From Dendrobium chrysotoxum (Eukaryota > Streptophyta > Magnoliopsida > Asparagales > Orchidaceae): DNA of 64,000 bases. The notes below the pieces were generated by a model. That model was given only the letters and a program-made list of their open reading frames with translations. It was not told the origin of the DNA and searched no databases. The translations under genes were made by a program, and so were the position numbers. The stretch covers positions 76,566,780 to 76,630,779 of the forward strand of contig CM034314.1 of the NCBI GenBank assembly GCA_019925795.1. The letters run 5' to 3'. Numbering within the stretch: position 1 is the first letter of the stretch; every line of letters begins with the position of its first letter. Of this stretch, positions 48,506 to 60,082 are shown in pieces.

Positions 48506-49633
48506 GGAGTCTAGTGGCAAGGAAGCTCTCTTCTTTCTCTTCTCCTCCTTATCTTCTCTTCTTTCATGGGTGGGATCCCCCTTTATGAGAAATGAGGGGT
48601 CTATTTATATTTTTCTGGGAGTGGCATGGCTAGTAAATAGGAGGAAGATTAGGGGTAAATTGGGAGTGGTTTGAATGGATGACCGATGTTGAATCCCTTG
48701 ATCATAGACCATTTACTAGACATTTGAATGTCTTAATTATATCAAAATTTGACGATCTTGGGCTCATTGGATTTGTCTCATCGAGTTGCTCGATTTGATT
48801 ATAAGCATGACACGTTTGAAAACTGTTTAGTAATCCAAATTATGGTTTGAACCTTTCAAATGCACTTTGGGTCCTTATTTTGGATCTATATGAGCTCAAG
48901 TTGGGTTGAATTTGGTGTGGTTGGGTTCGTATTTTTTAGACGTTCAATTTGATTGTAAGTTTATTGAAATCGGAGTTCAGATGGTCTCTGATTTAATTTT
49001 TAAAGTTTCCAACTTAATTTTGTCTCGAGATTTGTGCCCAATCAAGATAATTTTTTGATGATATATCAGTTCCCCCCTATTTTTGGACATTGAAGTTCTA
49101 GAAGTTCAAAAATACTTATCACAGTATTTTACATTGATTGAATCCCCAAAAATTGCATTTTAAGAACTTAAAATTTGCTCAAATTTGATTATAGAGGTTC
49201 TATTGAGCTCTGAAAGTGCCAAAATTGAGTTTAGAACGTCAAAAAATGATTTCAGGGACCTCAAAAACATCTGATTTGGACTGTCCTGGCCATAAATCAG
49301 GCTCGGACACGCATAGGCGGCCGGACCAGCAGGCCGCCTGTAGCCGCCGTTGGCGTAGGGGCGAAGTGTTGCGCCCCTTGGGCGTGCGACAGTTACGACC
49401 CTTTTTTTAGTGGTGGGGCCCATGATTTTTTTTTAAGAAGGGGGCGGCGGCTTCAGCCGTCCCTCTCAACTTTTTTTTTTTGGAATTATTTTTTCAGATT
49501 TTTTTTCTAAAAACTTTTTTTAATTTCAAAAATACCAAAATGAGGCCTAAAAAATCCTAAAATTTTTTAGAAGAATTTTGAAAAAATTCAAATGATTTTG
49601 GAGGTAAAATTTCCTCCCAATTTTTAAATGAAT
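48506..49633. other. No gene; probable LTR-derived sequence with a GC-rich block
   Basis: 49290-49400 is a GC-rich stretch (GGCGGCCGG, GCAGGCCGCC) ending in poly(T). It may belong to the repeat carrying the 29-bp minisatellite. No domain found. Confidence 0.4.
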
Positions 49634-49655
49634 CCCCCCCCCCCCCCCCCCCCCC
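49634..49655. repeat. C22 homopolymer
   Basis: Twenty-two consecutive C. Length is likely uncertain in the assembly. Confidence 0.85.
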
Positions 49656-49689
49656 TTTCTAAGGCAAGGAAAAAAATTATACCTCCTCT

Positions 49690-50150
49690 TCTTCCTTCTT
49701 CTTTTAACTTTCTTACATTTGAGGCATTCTACTATTTTTGGTAGGAGGCATCCCCTTCTCAAATTTAGCTCCCCACTCTTGTATATAAGTTAGAACTTTC
49801 TACTCCTTTCCTTCTCCACTCTCCTTCTTAGTTTAGAGGCTTTTCATTATTTTTGGTAGGTGGCATCCCCAACCCAAATTCAGTGCCCCTCTTTACTGTA
49901 GAAGAAATTTTTTTCTTTTTTCAATCTCTTTTCCTCTGGATTTTTTCTTACATTAGAGACATTTCACTGTCTGAGATAGGCGGCATCCCTTATCAAGCTT
50001 CAGTGCCCCTCTTTTGTGTAGAAGAAGCTTTCTCCTCCTTCCTTTTTTTTCTCATCTAATTTTCTTCTTACATTGGAGGCATTCCACTATCTGAGATAAG
50101 TGGCATCCCCTATCGAGCTTCAATGCCCCTCTTTTGTGTTGAAAAAGTCA
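49690..50150. repeat. Tandem repeat, 115-120-bp unit, four copies
   Basis: Units marked by GAGGCATTCCACTATCTGAG at 49721, 49836, 49956 and 50076 (variants), each followed by GGTAGG(T/C)GGCATCCC, CTTCAGTGCCCCTCTT and a CT-rich tract. It directly precedes the Copia LTR at 50181. The last two copies are the most alike. Confidence 0.85.
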
Positions 50151-50180
50151 TGATGTGAGATTATGAAAGTTTGAATAGGT

Positions 50181-51739
50181 TGTTAGATCTAATAGATTTG
50201 TCCCAAGGCTAACCAAGAGGGGGGGGGGGGGTGAATTAGTAATTTAAAAAATCTCTTGGTATTTTAGAAAACTGATTTAAGATTTTTATTATAATGATAA
50301 ATATTTTAAAAATAATTTTTCAACCACTAAAATTAAACGTGCAAAAAATAAAAAGTAGTAAAAAGTAAAGACATAAGAACACATAATTTTATAGTGGTTC
50401 AGTCCAACTAGACCTACGTCCACTCCCTGAAGACTCCTTCTCTAGGTATTGCACTAGACACAAGTGACTCTCCTTTTGCTCCCATAGCAAGGTGGAGAAG
50501 CCCTTATAAAGCCTCTTTTCCACCAACCCTGTGTGGCAGAGAACCGTCATCCTTTTTCACCCTCCTGGTGAAGGCAGAGAACAGTCGTCCTTTTTCACCC
50601 TCCTGGTGAAGGCAGAGTACCCGATCTCCTTTGAAAATCTCTTTTCAAGAGGCTTCAAGAAAGTATGGAAGAACTTTGAAGAACAAGCAAGAGATCCTCA
50701 CCGTTGGGCAACCTTGTGAATCCCCTCACAAATCCCTCTCACAAGATCTCTCACTCTCCAATTCCAAAACTCTCTCCCTAACACTCTCCAAGTCCACTCT
50801 CAAAAGAAATTCAAAGCAAGATCTCTTTGTGTCAATTTTTTAGGATACTTATATATGAAAGACAAGAAAAACCATCCAGAAAATTAAATATTTTAAGTTG
50901 AACGTACTTGGATCGTATAGTACAATCGTACTTCATACATATGAACAATTTAAAAATTTATGTATGATCCTGCACGAACCTGATTTCGTACTCTGTCACT
51001 CATATGTACGAACTGACATCGAACTGTACGAGCAGTTTAAAATGAGCTTATTCATCTGGTACGATTGTGTATGAACCTCATTTCATACTCTGGTCATTGC
51101 CTGTACGAACCCTACATTGTACAGTACAAACTGTTAAATCAAATCATGCTTCATCTGTACGAATATGGACAATCCTATTTCGTACTCTAGATGTTGTCTG
51201 TATGAACCCCACTTTGTATAGTACGATCAGTATAAAAAATGGTGAGTTCATACTGGACAAACTGATACATATCCATTTCATACTCTAGACGTCGTCTGTA
51301 CAAATCCAATATCATACAGTACGAATAGTTCAAAAGAAAATTTCCAAGGCATGATTTGATTAACTTCGTTCTAAAGGAACTAATATGTCAAATTGTCCAG
51401 TACGATTTAAGAATTGTACAGTACGATTAGTTTAAAAAAATTACTCATTTCCTCAGTGTGTGTGTGTACACAGTTACCCAATTACAATCACTCTCTCTCA
51501 GACTTAAGAAAAATAGAAAAAGTACATACTTCAATTACAAAAAATCTTATTCTAATCTGTCTTGAAGTCTTCGACAGTCTGGAGTATGATTTTTCTGAAA
51601 TATTAGTACACACAAATAACACAAATAAAATATATCCAATATATGTTAGGAGAAATAGTAATCAACACAATAATATTTTGGTATCATCAAAAACTCACAT
51701 GATATATAAAAATATAGTTTTGAAAACTAAGTTGCAACA
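50181..51739 (-). mobile_element. 3' LTR of SIRE/Maximus-like Copia element B
   Basis: TG at 50181 and CA at 51738-51739. On the minus strand it follows the polypurine tract AAAAAAGGGGAGAT (51740-51753). It aligns with the LTR at 22193-23937, including the G-run then TGAATTAG, the GACCTACGTCCACTCCC block, and repeated TTTTTCACCCTCCTGGTGAA phrases at 50550-50605. 50930-51430 is packed with GTACGA / TACAGTACGAT words. Confidence 0.78.
50219..50231. repeat. G13 homopolymer in the Copia LTR
   Basis: Thirteen consecutive G, 38 bases from the LTR end, as in the other LTR. Confidence 0.9.
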
Positions 51740-52384
51740 ATCTCCCCTTTTTTATGATGGAAAAATAATTATTGTTTGAGTTAACACTTAAGCCAATTTT
51801 TCTCCTAACCTCCCCCTCAATGAGTGATCAATTCAAAACAAGAGATTCTAATAAAAATTAAAATCATAAAAATAAACTAAACAGAAATAAAAAAAAGTTA
51901 AACAAAAATAACACAACAAACATACACACATAAAAAAATCACGTAATAAATAATCATAATTATACACACATACATCAAACAACACATCAAATAACCAATA
52001 CATCAAATAAAAAATAAATAATAATTAATGACTCCCCTTTTGACAACAATAAAAAAGGAAGTACCTCTTGAAAAGATAACTTTTTATAGATAAATCAAAA
52101 TAGTTGATGAAGAAGAAGATCTTAAACTATTTGCAAAAACAACATTAACTTCTTAATGTGAAAAGAACAGTCTTAAATTTTAAATCAAAGAATAATTAAG
52201 ATAGAAAAAGTCAACCAAGTTCACAGTTCATTCTAGATATATCAAATAAAAATAATTATTGCAAAATTGATGACATAAAGATTCATTAGTTTCTCATTCA
52301 ATAGTGTAGATTATTGTTGATTAAATGAATTTGAATAAAAGATACAAAGATAAAGGAAAGAACAGAATAAAATTTTTAATTGGT

Positions 52385-52550
52385 GACCTTGCGCATCTTT
52401 TAAAATTTTGGCACACTTTATGCATCTTTTAAATTTGGGCAAATTTTGTGCCTCTTTTCACTTTGGTGAACATTGCGCATATTTTTAAACTTGTGTCACA
52501 TTTTGTGCATCATTTACAAGCTTGGCACACTTTGTGCATCTTTTTATATT
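52385..52550. repeat. Minisatellite, 27-30-bp unit, six copies
   Basis: Unit like TTGGCACACTTTGTGCATCT followed by TTTAAA. GCATC/GCCTC register marks at 52393, 52422, 52450, 52477, 52507 and 52536. It lies between the env-like ORF and the polypurine tract of Copia element B. Confidence 0.8.
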
Positions 52551-53054
52551 CTTAGTCTTTCCAATATCAATAGATCTTAAAACAACATTCAATAATTAAC
52601 AAAAATAAACATATTGAACAAGTAATAAAATAAAAATTAGACATCTCTTTTGTAACAATTATACCTAAAATAATATTTGTCTATAAGAACGTGAAGATTG
52701 TCTTCTAATCAATATCCAACCATAATTTAATTTAAAATTTTGAGAAATTAAATTATACTGGAAAATTAATTTGTAGAGCAAAGTATTCTAAAAATTCATT
52801 CTAGAGATCAACTATATTTGATTAGACAAAAAAAAACTTAAAATAATTCAAGAAGAAAAATTTTAACAAAAGTCAAAACATCATTTTATTAAGCACATGA
52901 AACACTTAGAACATACACATTGCGAAGCATTCATACCAATACATCATCTCAAAACATCATGCCACCAAAGAAAATACACAACATACAAACTCCACCAAAT
53001 GAAAAACTAGGAAAGCAAAAAGAAATATCAACTACAACAGAAAAACCACATCTA

Positions 53055-54115
53055 AAATTTCGAGGAGCCCTGGTATAGAGGTGGCTGAGGGTTAAACAAC
53101 ATAAAGTAACTAAGGATCATAGCTACATTAGTGTTGACCGAGTCAAATTGCCCTCGGATCCATCCCATGTCTTCATTGTACCTCGCATCCTGCTGATTTA
53201 GATGATTCTCAATTGGACCATTTCTTGATAGAAATTCTGATCGGGTCCAGGTACAGGTGCAGGTGCAGGGGCTCCTTCATCTCCCTTTGAATCTTCTCCC
53301 TCAGATCCTTGATCCCGACCAAAAAGTGCATGAAAAGATGCATCGATAAAGTAAATGGGAAGTTCAGTGAGAGGATCAGGATGGATTAGATTGTACTTCT
53401 TTGCTAAAAAATAGGCAACTAAGTATCCTAAGTCCACATTTTTCTTCCTCCTATTGTGAGGAAGTCTAATATCAGAAAGCTTACAGATATAGTCCATGAT
53501 TAGTTGGGCTTCATTAATAGGAGTATTGGTCATGATCAAGTATGTGATAGTAGATAAAAGAGGAGTCAGATTGATACGATCACCAGCTTTGTGAATAATC
53601 AAAGTTCTCAAGACATGCTGGATGATCCTGAAATTCTGGTTAAGGGAATACACACGAGAAAGATGGTTTACTTGTGCAACACCTCTAAGAGTTTAGTTTA
53701 TTTCCGACTAATCAAAATTCGCTCTAGAGGTCATAGTGTGTGCTCTAACCCCTTAAGTCCTAAGGTGAAGGAAGTTGCCTAACTCTTCCCTTGTTATTTC
53801 AACTCGCTATTTAAAGACATTAGAGGTAATCCTAAAGTGATCTTGGTTCACTTTCATGTTTGCAAGAAAGATTTGGAGAGTTTCTTTATGATAAGCATAG
53901 ATAAAGGGGAGGATAAAAGAAAACTGAGTTGAGGCAAAAAGGGGCATAACAGAGAAGTTTATATCACTTTGAATAAGGAGTCGAGAGGGGGTAATCTTGG
54001 CTCCAACAAAATGATCAAATGCTTCCTCATTCTCCTTAGAAAGAAAATCCTCATCCCTACCAGAGCGAGAGGATGAGCCCTTGGAAGTACAAGGAAGTTT
54101 TCTACTACTGGTCAT
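53055..54115 (-). pseudogene. Env-like ORF of Copia element B (plant transposon protein domain)
   Basis: From an ATG at 54115: MTSSRKLPCTSKGSSSRSG, NEEAFDHFVGAKITPSRLL, then FLANMKVNQDHFRITSNVFK to a stop near 53807. After broken sequence it resumes at 53653: FRIIQHVLRTLIIHKAGDRI, LTPLLSTITYLIMTNTP, then RKKNVDLGYLVAYFLAKKYN and a Pro/Ala tail (GAPAPAPVPGPDQ). A frameshift near 53215 leads to NQQDARYNEDMGWIRGQFDS and the final stop at 53055. It is homologous to 29154-30307 over its whole length. Its place between pol and 3' LTR and its Pro-rich C-terminal half are as in SIRE env-like proteins. The protein's job is unknown to me; it is broken here. Confidence 0.68.
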
Positions 54116-54184
54116 TTCTACAGAAGGAAACAAGATGATTTGGGATTGAAGGAGAGTAAAACAAAACCACCATCTTTTCATTTA

Positions 54185-54680
54185 AAGAGAAATGGTCCAT
54201 TGTACAGTATGAAATTTTGATCGTACGTACGATTTTGAAATCGTGTGGGACGAAAAATATTTTGTACACATGAATGAAAACGACCAAAATGAAACGACTT
54301 TTCATAAACAACCACTCCCTAGGAGTCATTTCGTACATGCTTTTTGACCACACAATTGTACAGAAGAACATGTGTTCGTCCGGTATGATCAGAATATTAA
54401 TGATTATTATAAGGTGGTTAGGTTCGTCTATATAAAAAATTGACAATAGGATCGTACAGATAAAATGGGATTTCATACGTACGATCTTCAAAAATAACTA
54501 TCATTTGGAAAACGTAACCCATTCGTATAGATGAAAAATGACTAATCGTACAGATAATGATAACATCATAGAATACGATATGTATTGAAAAAACTCAGTC
54601 TTGTATGCTTAACTCAGAAAAATATCTTATACACGTTACAAAATTCTTACAGTATGAAAAAAATTTGTACAGTATGAAGG
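54185..54680. repeat. Region dense in GTACGA / CGTACA words
   Basis: Words such as GATCGTACGTACGAT, CGTACAGATAA and TGTACAGTATGAA recur about every 20-40 bases. The same words fill the LTRs (23100-23630, 50930-51430) and 30410-30840. No gene. Confidence 0.55.
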
Positions 54681-54919
54681 AAACAATTAAAACAGGACAT
54701 GATAGAAAAAAAACTTTTTCAAAAATCAATCACTCAAGATCTGTTGACATGCAACCATAAAAAAAAACTAAAAACATAATACTAACGAAAGAAAAATAAG
54801 AACAACTAACGAAATAACAAAACACTAACAAATAAATAAATAGTAACAAACAAATAAAGAAAACAAACAAACACATTAATACATTACAAATTCAATTTAC
54901 AAAAATTCAATTTTAAGTA

Positions 54920-55395
54920 TTGAGATCAATCACACCTAATCTGGTTCTTAAGGTACTAGACGTTTTAAAGGCCAGTAGTTTTATGAAAATGTATGTAAGT
55001 TGATTCTCAGTAGCAACATGATGTAATTCTATTTCTCCTTTAGCCACATGATCTCTAATGAAGTGATGCATTATATCAATATGCTTTATTCTAGAATATT
55101 GAATAGGATTCTTTAAAATGTATATGACACTTGTATTATCACAGAAAATTAAAATAATGCTAATAAAAAATCTTAAGTCAATTTGTTATTATTTTAACCA
55201 AAGAATATATACCACACAACTACCCAAGGTAATGTATTCTACTTCAGCAATAGAAATGGCTATTGAATTCTTTTTTTGCTAGACCAAAAAATTAAAGAGT
55301 TTCCTATAAATTAACAAATTCTAAAAGTACTTTTTCAATCAACCCTACATCCTGCAAAATTTGAATCAGAATATCCAATGATTTCAAAAGAAGAG
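54920..55395 (-). pseudogene. Copia RNase H, C-terminal part (element B)
   Basis: Minus-strand sequence aligned with 30990-31510 of element A. It carries decayed RNase H blocks and ends at the insertion point of the nested unit. Several stops. Confidence 0.6.
55391..55395. repeat. Target-site duplication AAGAG (left)
   Basis: Matches 63588-63592. The uninterrupted site is present in Copia element A. Confidence 0.88.
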
Positions 55396-55879
55396 TGTTG
55401 ACCTCGGTTTTGGTACGATTTTGCATCGGGCTTATTTCAGTGAGCCAATTGAGCCCCGTCGAGTATAATTCAGCCCAAACCTGTGTCAATTTGGGTGCGA
55501 TTGCATCGACTCAAGGCCAATTTGTATCAAATTGACTTGATAAGACTCAATTGAGCTTGAATCGGTTCAAGGTGGGGTCGAATTATATCTGATTGAGTTC
55601 AATAGGGTTAGAACGTTTCTTTGTAGCCACATCGATTTTGATTTAACTCAGGTCGATATTAAATAAGGTTCGATTTTATCGATTGCAGGTCAGGTCGGGT
55701 TGGACCCGAATTGATCCAAACTGAGTCAATTTGGATTTGGTTTGAATCTGGTTTTAGCCTCATGAGCCCCACTTAATTCCCATTAAAACCTGATTGACTT
55801 TTTTAAAGCAATTTGAATTTGATTCATAAATCAGGAAATAGAACCTACGACCCTGATTTAATCAGAAATCCCAGTCTGC

Positions 55880-56470
55880 CGCTATTACTTGGCACAGTCG
55901 CGTGATCGACCGATTTTAGAAGGGGCGCAGGCATTGACTTATAGAAGCAGCTGGAGGATGTCTTATTCGGTGTATGGGGATGCGATCGAGAAGGCGAAAC
56001 AGAGGATTAGTCTCGGAGGCGGGCAACTCTCTCAGCATTACACTTCGGCTCCCCCATTCGCAAGAGGCCCGGATCACTCCCGCTCCAGTTCTCTCACTCG
56101 CGAGGATCACTGGGCTTTTTTTTTTTTTGCGAAACCCTCTCACAGGCGGAATCCCCTGACGTTGGCAGCTCCCGCTTCGACTCCCTTTCCCGTTCTCTCT
56201 CGATTCACGAAGGGCCAGGCGGAACCCCCTCGCTGCTCCCGATCTCTTCTAGTTTGCAATCTCCAGGCCCCCCCTGTCCCCTTCGTTTGCCTCAACTGAA
56301 GCCGCCCCAAAGAGCCGACGTCGAAGTCGGAGAACCCAGCTCCCGTCTCCAACTAGTTCGCACGAAGCAAGGCCGAAGCCCCTTGCTCCCGCCGTTGACC
56401 CGTCCGACTCCAAGTGTGCGAAGCCCCTCGATCCATTGGCTTTCTCTCCTCTTACGAGCAGGTAACTCTC
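55880..56470 (+). promoter_or_regulatory. GC-rich, CpG-rich block ending in a splice donor, inside copy II
   Basis: Much GC-richer than the rest of the unit, with many CG dinucleotides retained (GCGTGATCG, CGATCGAGAAGGCG, CGACGTCGAAGTCGG). It ends TTACGAGCAG|GTAACTCTCC, a good splice donor, followed by a long CT tract. This is the architecture of a promoter plus first non-coding exon. An ORF across it (55889-56299) is low-complexity and not supported as a protein. Confidence 0.4.
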
Positions 56471-57799
56471 CTACTTCTTCTTCTCCCCTCTTCTCCTTCT
56501 CCTTCTCCTTTCACTTCCTCTTCTTGTTTTCTTCCTTCCATCTTTTCTTTCCTCTTTTTTTTTTTCTTCCTTTGCTTATTGCTTGGATGTTATTCTTCCA
56601 GAATTTGAAGTGTTAAAAAATATATATATAATAATAAAAAAAATCCAATATTCTAGGCCATTATACTTTGGTTGTCTTACCAGATGGATCTTACTGTCAT
56701 TTAGCATCTTTGATATTTGTCATTCTCCATTTGAATTCTTTTGTATACTAGTGACTTAATGGAATCTCATTTCTCATAGCATTGCAGTAGTTTCAATTAA
56801 CAATATAAGCAAAGCTTCTCTTTGTATGGTTGGATGAGAGGGTGGAAACAGGACACTCACCATTGACTTATTTATCTAGCTTTGAGTTCTTGTCTACCAA
56901 TTGTTTGATGAAATGTTTCTAAGAAAGAGGGCATTATGAGACTCTTTCATTTGTTTCTTTACTAAAGCTTTGTTTGAAGTGCCAGAGATTTGTTTATTAG
57001 TAATGGCATTTGGAAGCTTTTAAATATGATAAATTCATCTTGGAGCTTTGTGGATAAAAAAAAAGGGGTCTCAAGATGTCCTCATTTGAAGTATACTCAT
57101 GCTTTCATCCCTATATATGCATGTTGTGGGAGTTGAGTATCTCTCATAAGGTTGTTATATATCTCGTCTAGTTTCGTCAATGCATATTTGCTCACTCACC
57201 TTAAGTCTATGACTCGGAAGATATTCGAAATAAATTTGGCATGTTTCACTCACTAATTTTATAAAAAAATATAAAAAAAAAAGATAAAGGAAGGGGAGTA
57301 TTTCATGCCGCGTGCGAGTTACTTGATGGAATGCCTTCAAAAGCGATATGATGATCTTGTTTGAATTATAACTTTATATAAAAAAATCTTAGGCATGAAA
57401 ATTTCGTTGTATGATCTTGTAGTTGTGCCTGTTTATAAGTAGTGATTAGTTGATTTTATTATTTATATGCTTTCACCATTCAATCCATAGTTTTTTTTTA
57501 TTATTTGTGAAATGAGGCTTAAAAAAAAAAAGAGCTTGAGAAAAAAATCGTTCATGGGAGAAGGCTACAAAACAAATATGAGGTGACTTGTTTAACTTTT
57601 TTTTTCTTATTTGCATTTGGCACTCATGTTCAGATCCCTTCTTCCTTAAAGCAATGGTTTTCCATATGAAGTGGGTGTATTGGTTGGGAACTACATGAAT
57701 CTTCGGAAAGGTTTTATTCAATCGTATATCTTAGTTGTATCTTTCAATGATGTCTATGCGTATATATATATTCAAAACATGGTAAGTTGGAAATGATTT

Positions 57800-58100
57800 A
57801 TTGTGTCATGTTTCATGCTCGAAATTATTCGGAGATGATTTAGATGTTTATTCTCTTTGGTTTTATACTCCGAATCGATTCGGAGATGATTTAGATACAT
57901 TTTCTCTTTGGTTTTATACTCCGAATCGATTCGGAGACGATTTAGAAGCAGATTTTTCATTGTTTTTGTGCTCCGAACTGATTCGGAGATGAGTTCCATG
58001 CAAATTTTCTCTGGTTCAATGTTCTAAATTGCTTTGGAGACGAGTTGGATGTATGTTTTCACCTGTTTTGCATCCTGAGCTGCTTTGGGGATGTGTTAAA
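57800..58100. repeat. Minisatellite, 51-bp unit, six copies, with a 14-bp palindrome
   Basis: Register points at 57830, 57881, 57932, 57984, 58035 and 58086 are 51-52 bases apart. The middle copies carry the perfect palindrome CCGAATCGATTCGG, followed by AGATGATTTAGAT and TTTTCTCTTTGGTTTTATACT. The outer copies have lost the palindrome (TAAATTGCTTTGG; TGAGCTGCTTTGG). 51 is a multiple of three, which explains the open frames on both strands here. Confidence 0.88.
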
Positions 58101-60002
58101 TGCGGATCTTCTATAGTCTCATTGGTTAATTGATTTACAACATTGTATGTCTAATACCAAAGCGTATTTATGAGTTTAAATTAGAACTTCCTTCAAACTT
58201 CTGATGGTCTATAGTGTGGGATTTAGAAATTCTTTAAATAATCATGTGTCTCATGGATTCATGATAACTGTTGAAAAGCTTCAATGACCCATTTCATGTT
58301 GGGAAGTCATGTGATTGTTATTTTGTGGAAATATCTCATAAGTTAGTTTATGCCTGGAAAGCTTTACTGGGAGTATTGTATTGGAAAGGGTTCGTGTGGC
58401 TTTATGTCAGAAAGTTTTATGATTTTACTTCACGTTAGATTGAAATACTTCTCTTGAATTCTTTATTTTTGGAAAAATGAGGCATGCTGTGAAGTTGGAG
58501 TTTGTTGGTATGATTGGGAAAGGCGAGTCGATATTAAAACCTCTCTTTTCTTGTCTGCACTTAGTTCAAATTTAATCAAAATGAGAATGATAAGTTTCTT
58601 TATGCTTCCTTGAAGTTGTTTGGGCTTATGTGAAGCAGCGTGTTAGCAATTATGTTAAAGTGTGCCTTGGATTTTGGAAACGTGTTGGCATCAAATTTCC
58701 CCTCTTGTAATTGCATTGCTTGGCATGAAGAAACATAACTCCTTTCTTTATACATGAATTTCATTGTGGTGGTTTTGGAGAAAATGTGGAAATGGGTTGG
58801 TCTGTGTTTGATAACTGTATTCATGATTCCTAAGTATGTCTCCTACGTACTTCACTAATTATGAGTTGACCAGAAGGTGGATTTGAGATCTTTTATAGAA
58901 TTTAGCATTTGCATTTGTAGTCTGTTGTGGTATAAGCAAGTTTATGGTGATTTGTAGAGTTTTATGTGATTGATTGAGAGGGAGAGTTTCACTGGTCTCT
59001 TTTATATGTGGCATGAAATATCCTTCTTGAGTTTTTTTTGGTGAAATGAAGCATGTTGGGGAGTCTTTATTATTCCTTTTAGATTGAGAAATCTTATGAA
59101 TTGCATTATGTGGAAGAGTCTCATGAATTTCTTTATTGTTGGGAGCTCTATGGAAAGTTTTGGGAATCATTTTGCGATGAGAAAGTTTATGATCCGACTT
59201 GTGAATGCTTCATGACGCAGTATTCCTGTGCTTTCTTGAGATTTGACTTTTCTCCATTCATTTGAGTTTCATATGAGAAGTGATATTGGTGTGTATTCAC
59301 TTATGATTGGCTTTGGATGTCATTTATACTGGAAAACTTTACAATAATTTTCTCGAATGTTTGATAATGAGAAGTTTTATGAAGCTTGCTTATTGGAAAA
59401 TTCTAATGAATATACCCCACACCAAATAAACAAAGCGTTTGATTGCTTTTGTTGGAAAGAGTCCTTTTTTTATTATTATTTATGTTTTTCTTGCTTTATT
59501 TTCGACGAGGGGTTTTGCATGTTATCTCATTTGGGAGTTTCATGAGATAATTTTGGGATTTGGAGCTTTATGATCGGTTTTGGATTGAAAGATCCCTTTC
59601 TTTTTTGGAACGAACGATCTTGTTTTAGTGAGGGGGTTTGTCTTCCTTCTTGTTTGTATTTATTTCCAGAGTTGGATTTTGGAAGCTGCTTTAGGCTTTA
59701 TGTGAGAGTGCATTGTGGGTAGTCGAGTCAGATGTGTCAAGTGCTTTATTTGGCATGTGGGGACAACAAAGGGCATTGAAAACACCCTCTTTCCTATTCA
59801 TATTGTATTGAATTGGAGAGAAGGCTGTTTTAGAGGCATACTTGGCTTCAAGGAAGTGTGCCTAACAATAACAATGCCTACATTCCTTTCATTCATGTTG
59901 TTTTTTTTTTTCATTCTTTTTTTTATTACATTTAGTTGTCTCTTGCTTTGCTTTTGGTCCTTCCGTCTTGTCTTTTATGCTTTGAGATTGGATGCTTGCA
60001 AA

Positions 60003-60082
60003 AATGAGGAAAACCCAAATGGCAAATGACCTATGCGATGTACAAAGTGGCTCAACCGGTATACAAGCCCGATAAGAACAAG
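60003..60082 (+). other. Exon-like fragment inside copy II
   Basis: A non-repetitive stretch reading QMTYAMYKVAQPVYKPDKNK if started near 60017, ending GAACAAG|GTACGTTAAC, a good splice donor. After ~100 bases, TTTTGCGAG|GTGCATTTGG looks like a second junction. I do not recognise the protein. It could be a captured host exon or a non-coding exon of the element. Confidence 0.25.

Noticed and set aside
55889..56299. 136-codon ORF in the GC-rich block of copy II
   Set aside because: It is low-complexity Ser/Pro/Arg-rich, has open frames on both strands from GC bias, and shows no domain.
57801..57999. Repeat proteins predicted on both strands of the 51-bp array
   Set aside because: The period is a multiple of three, so any frame without a stop in one unit stays open; there is no other support.
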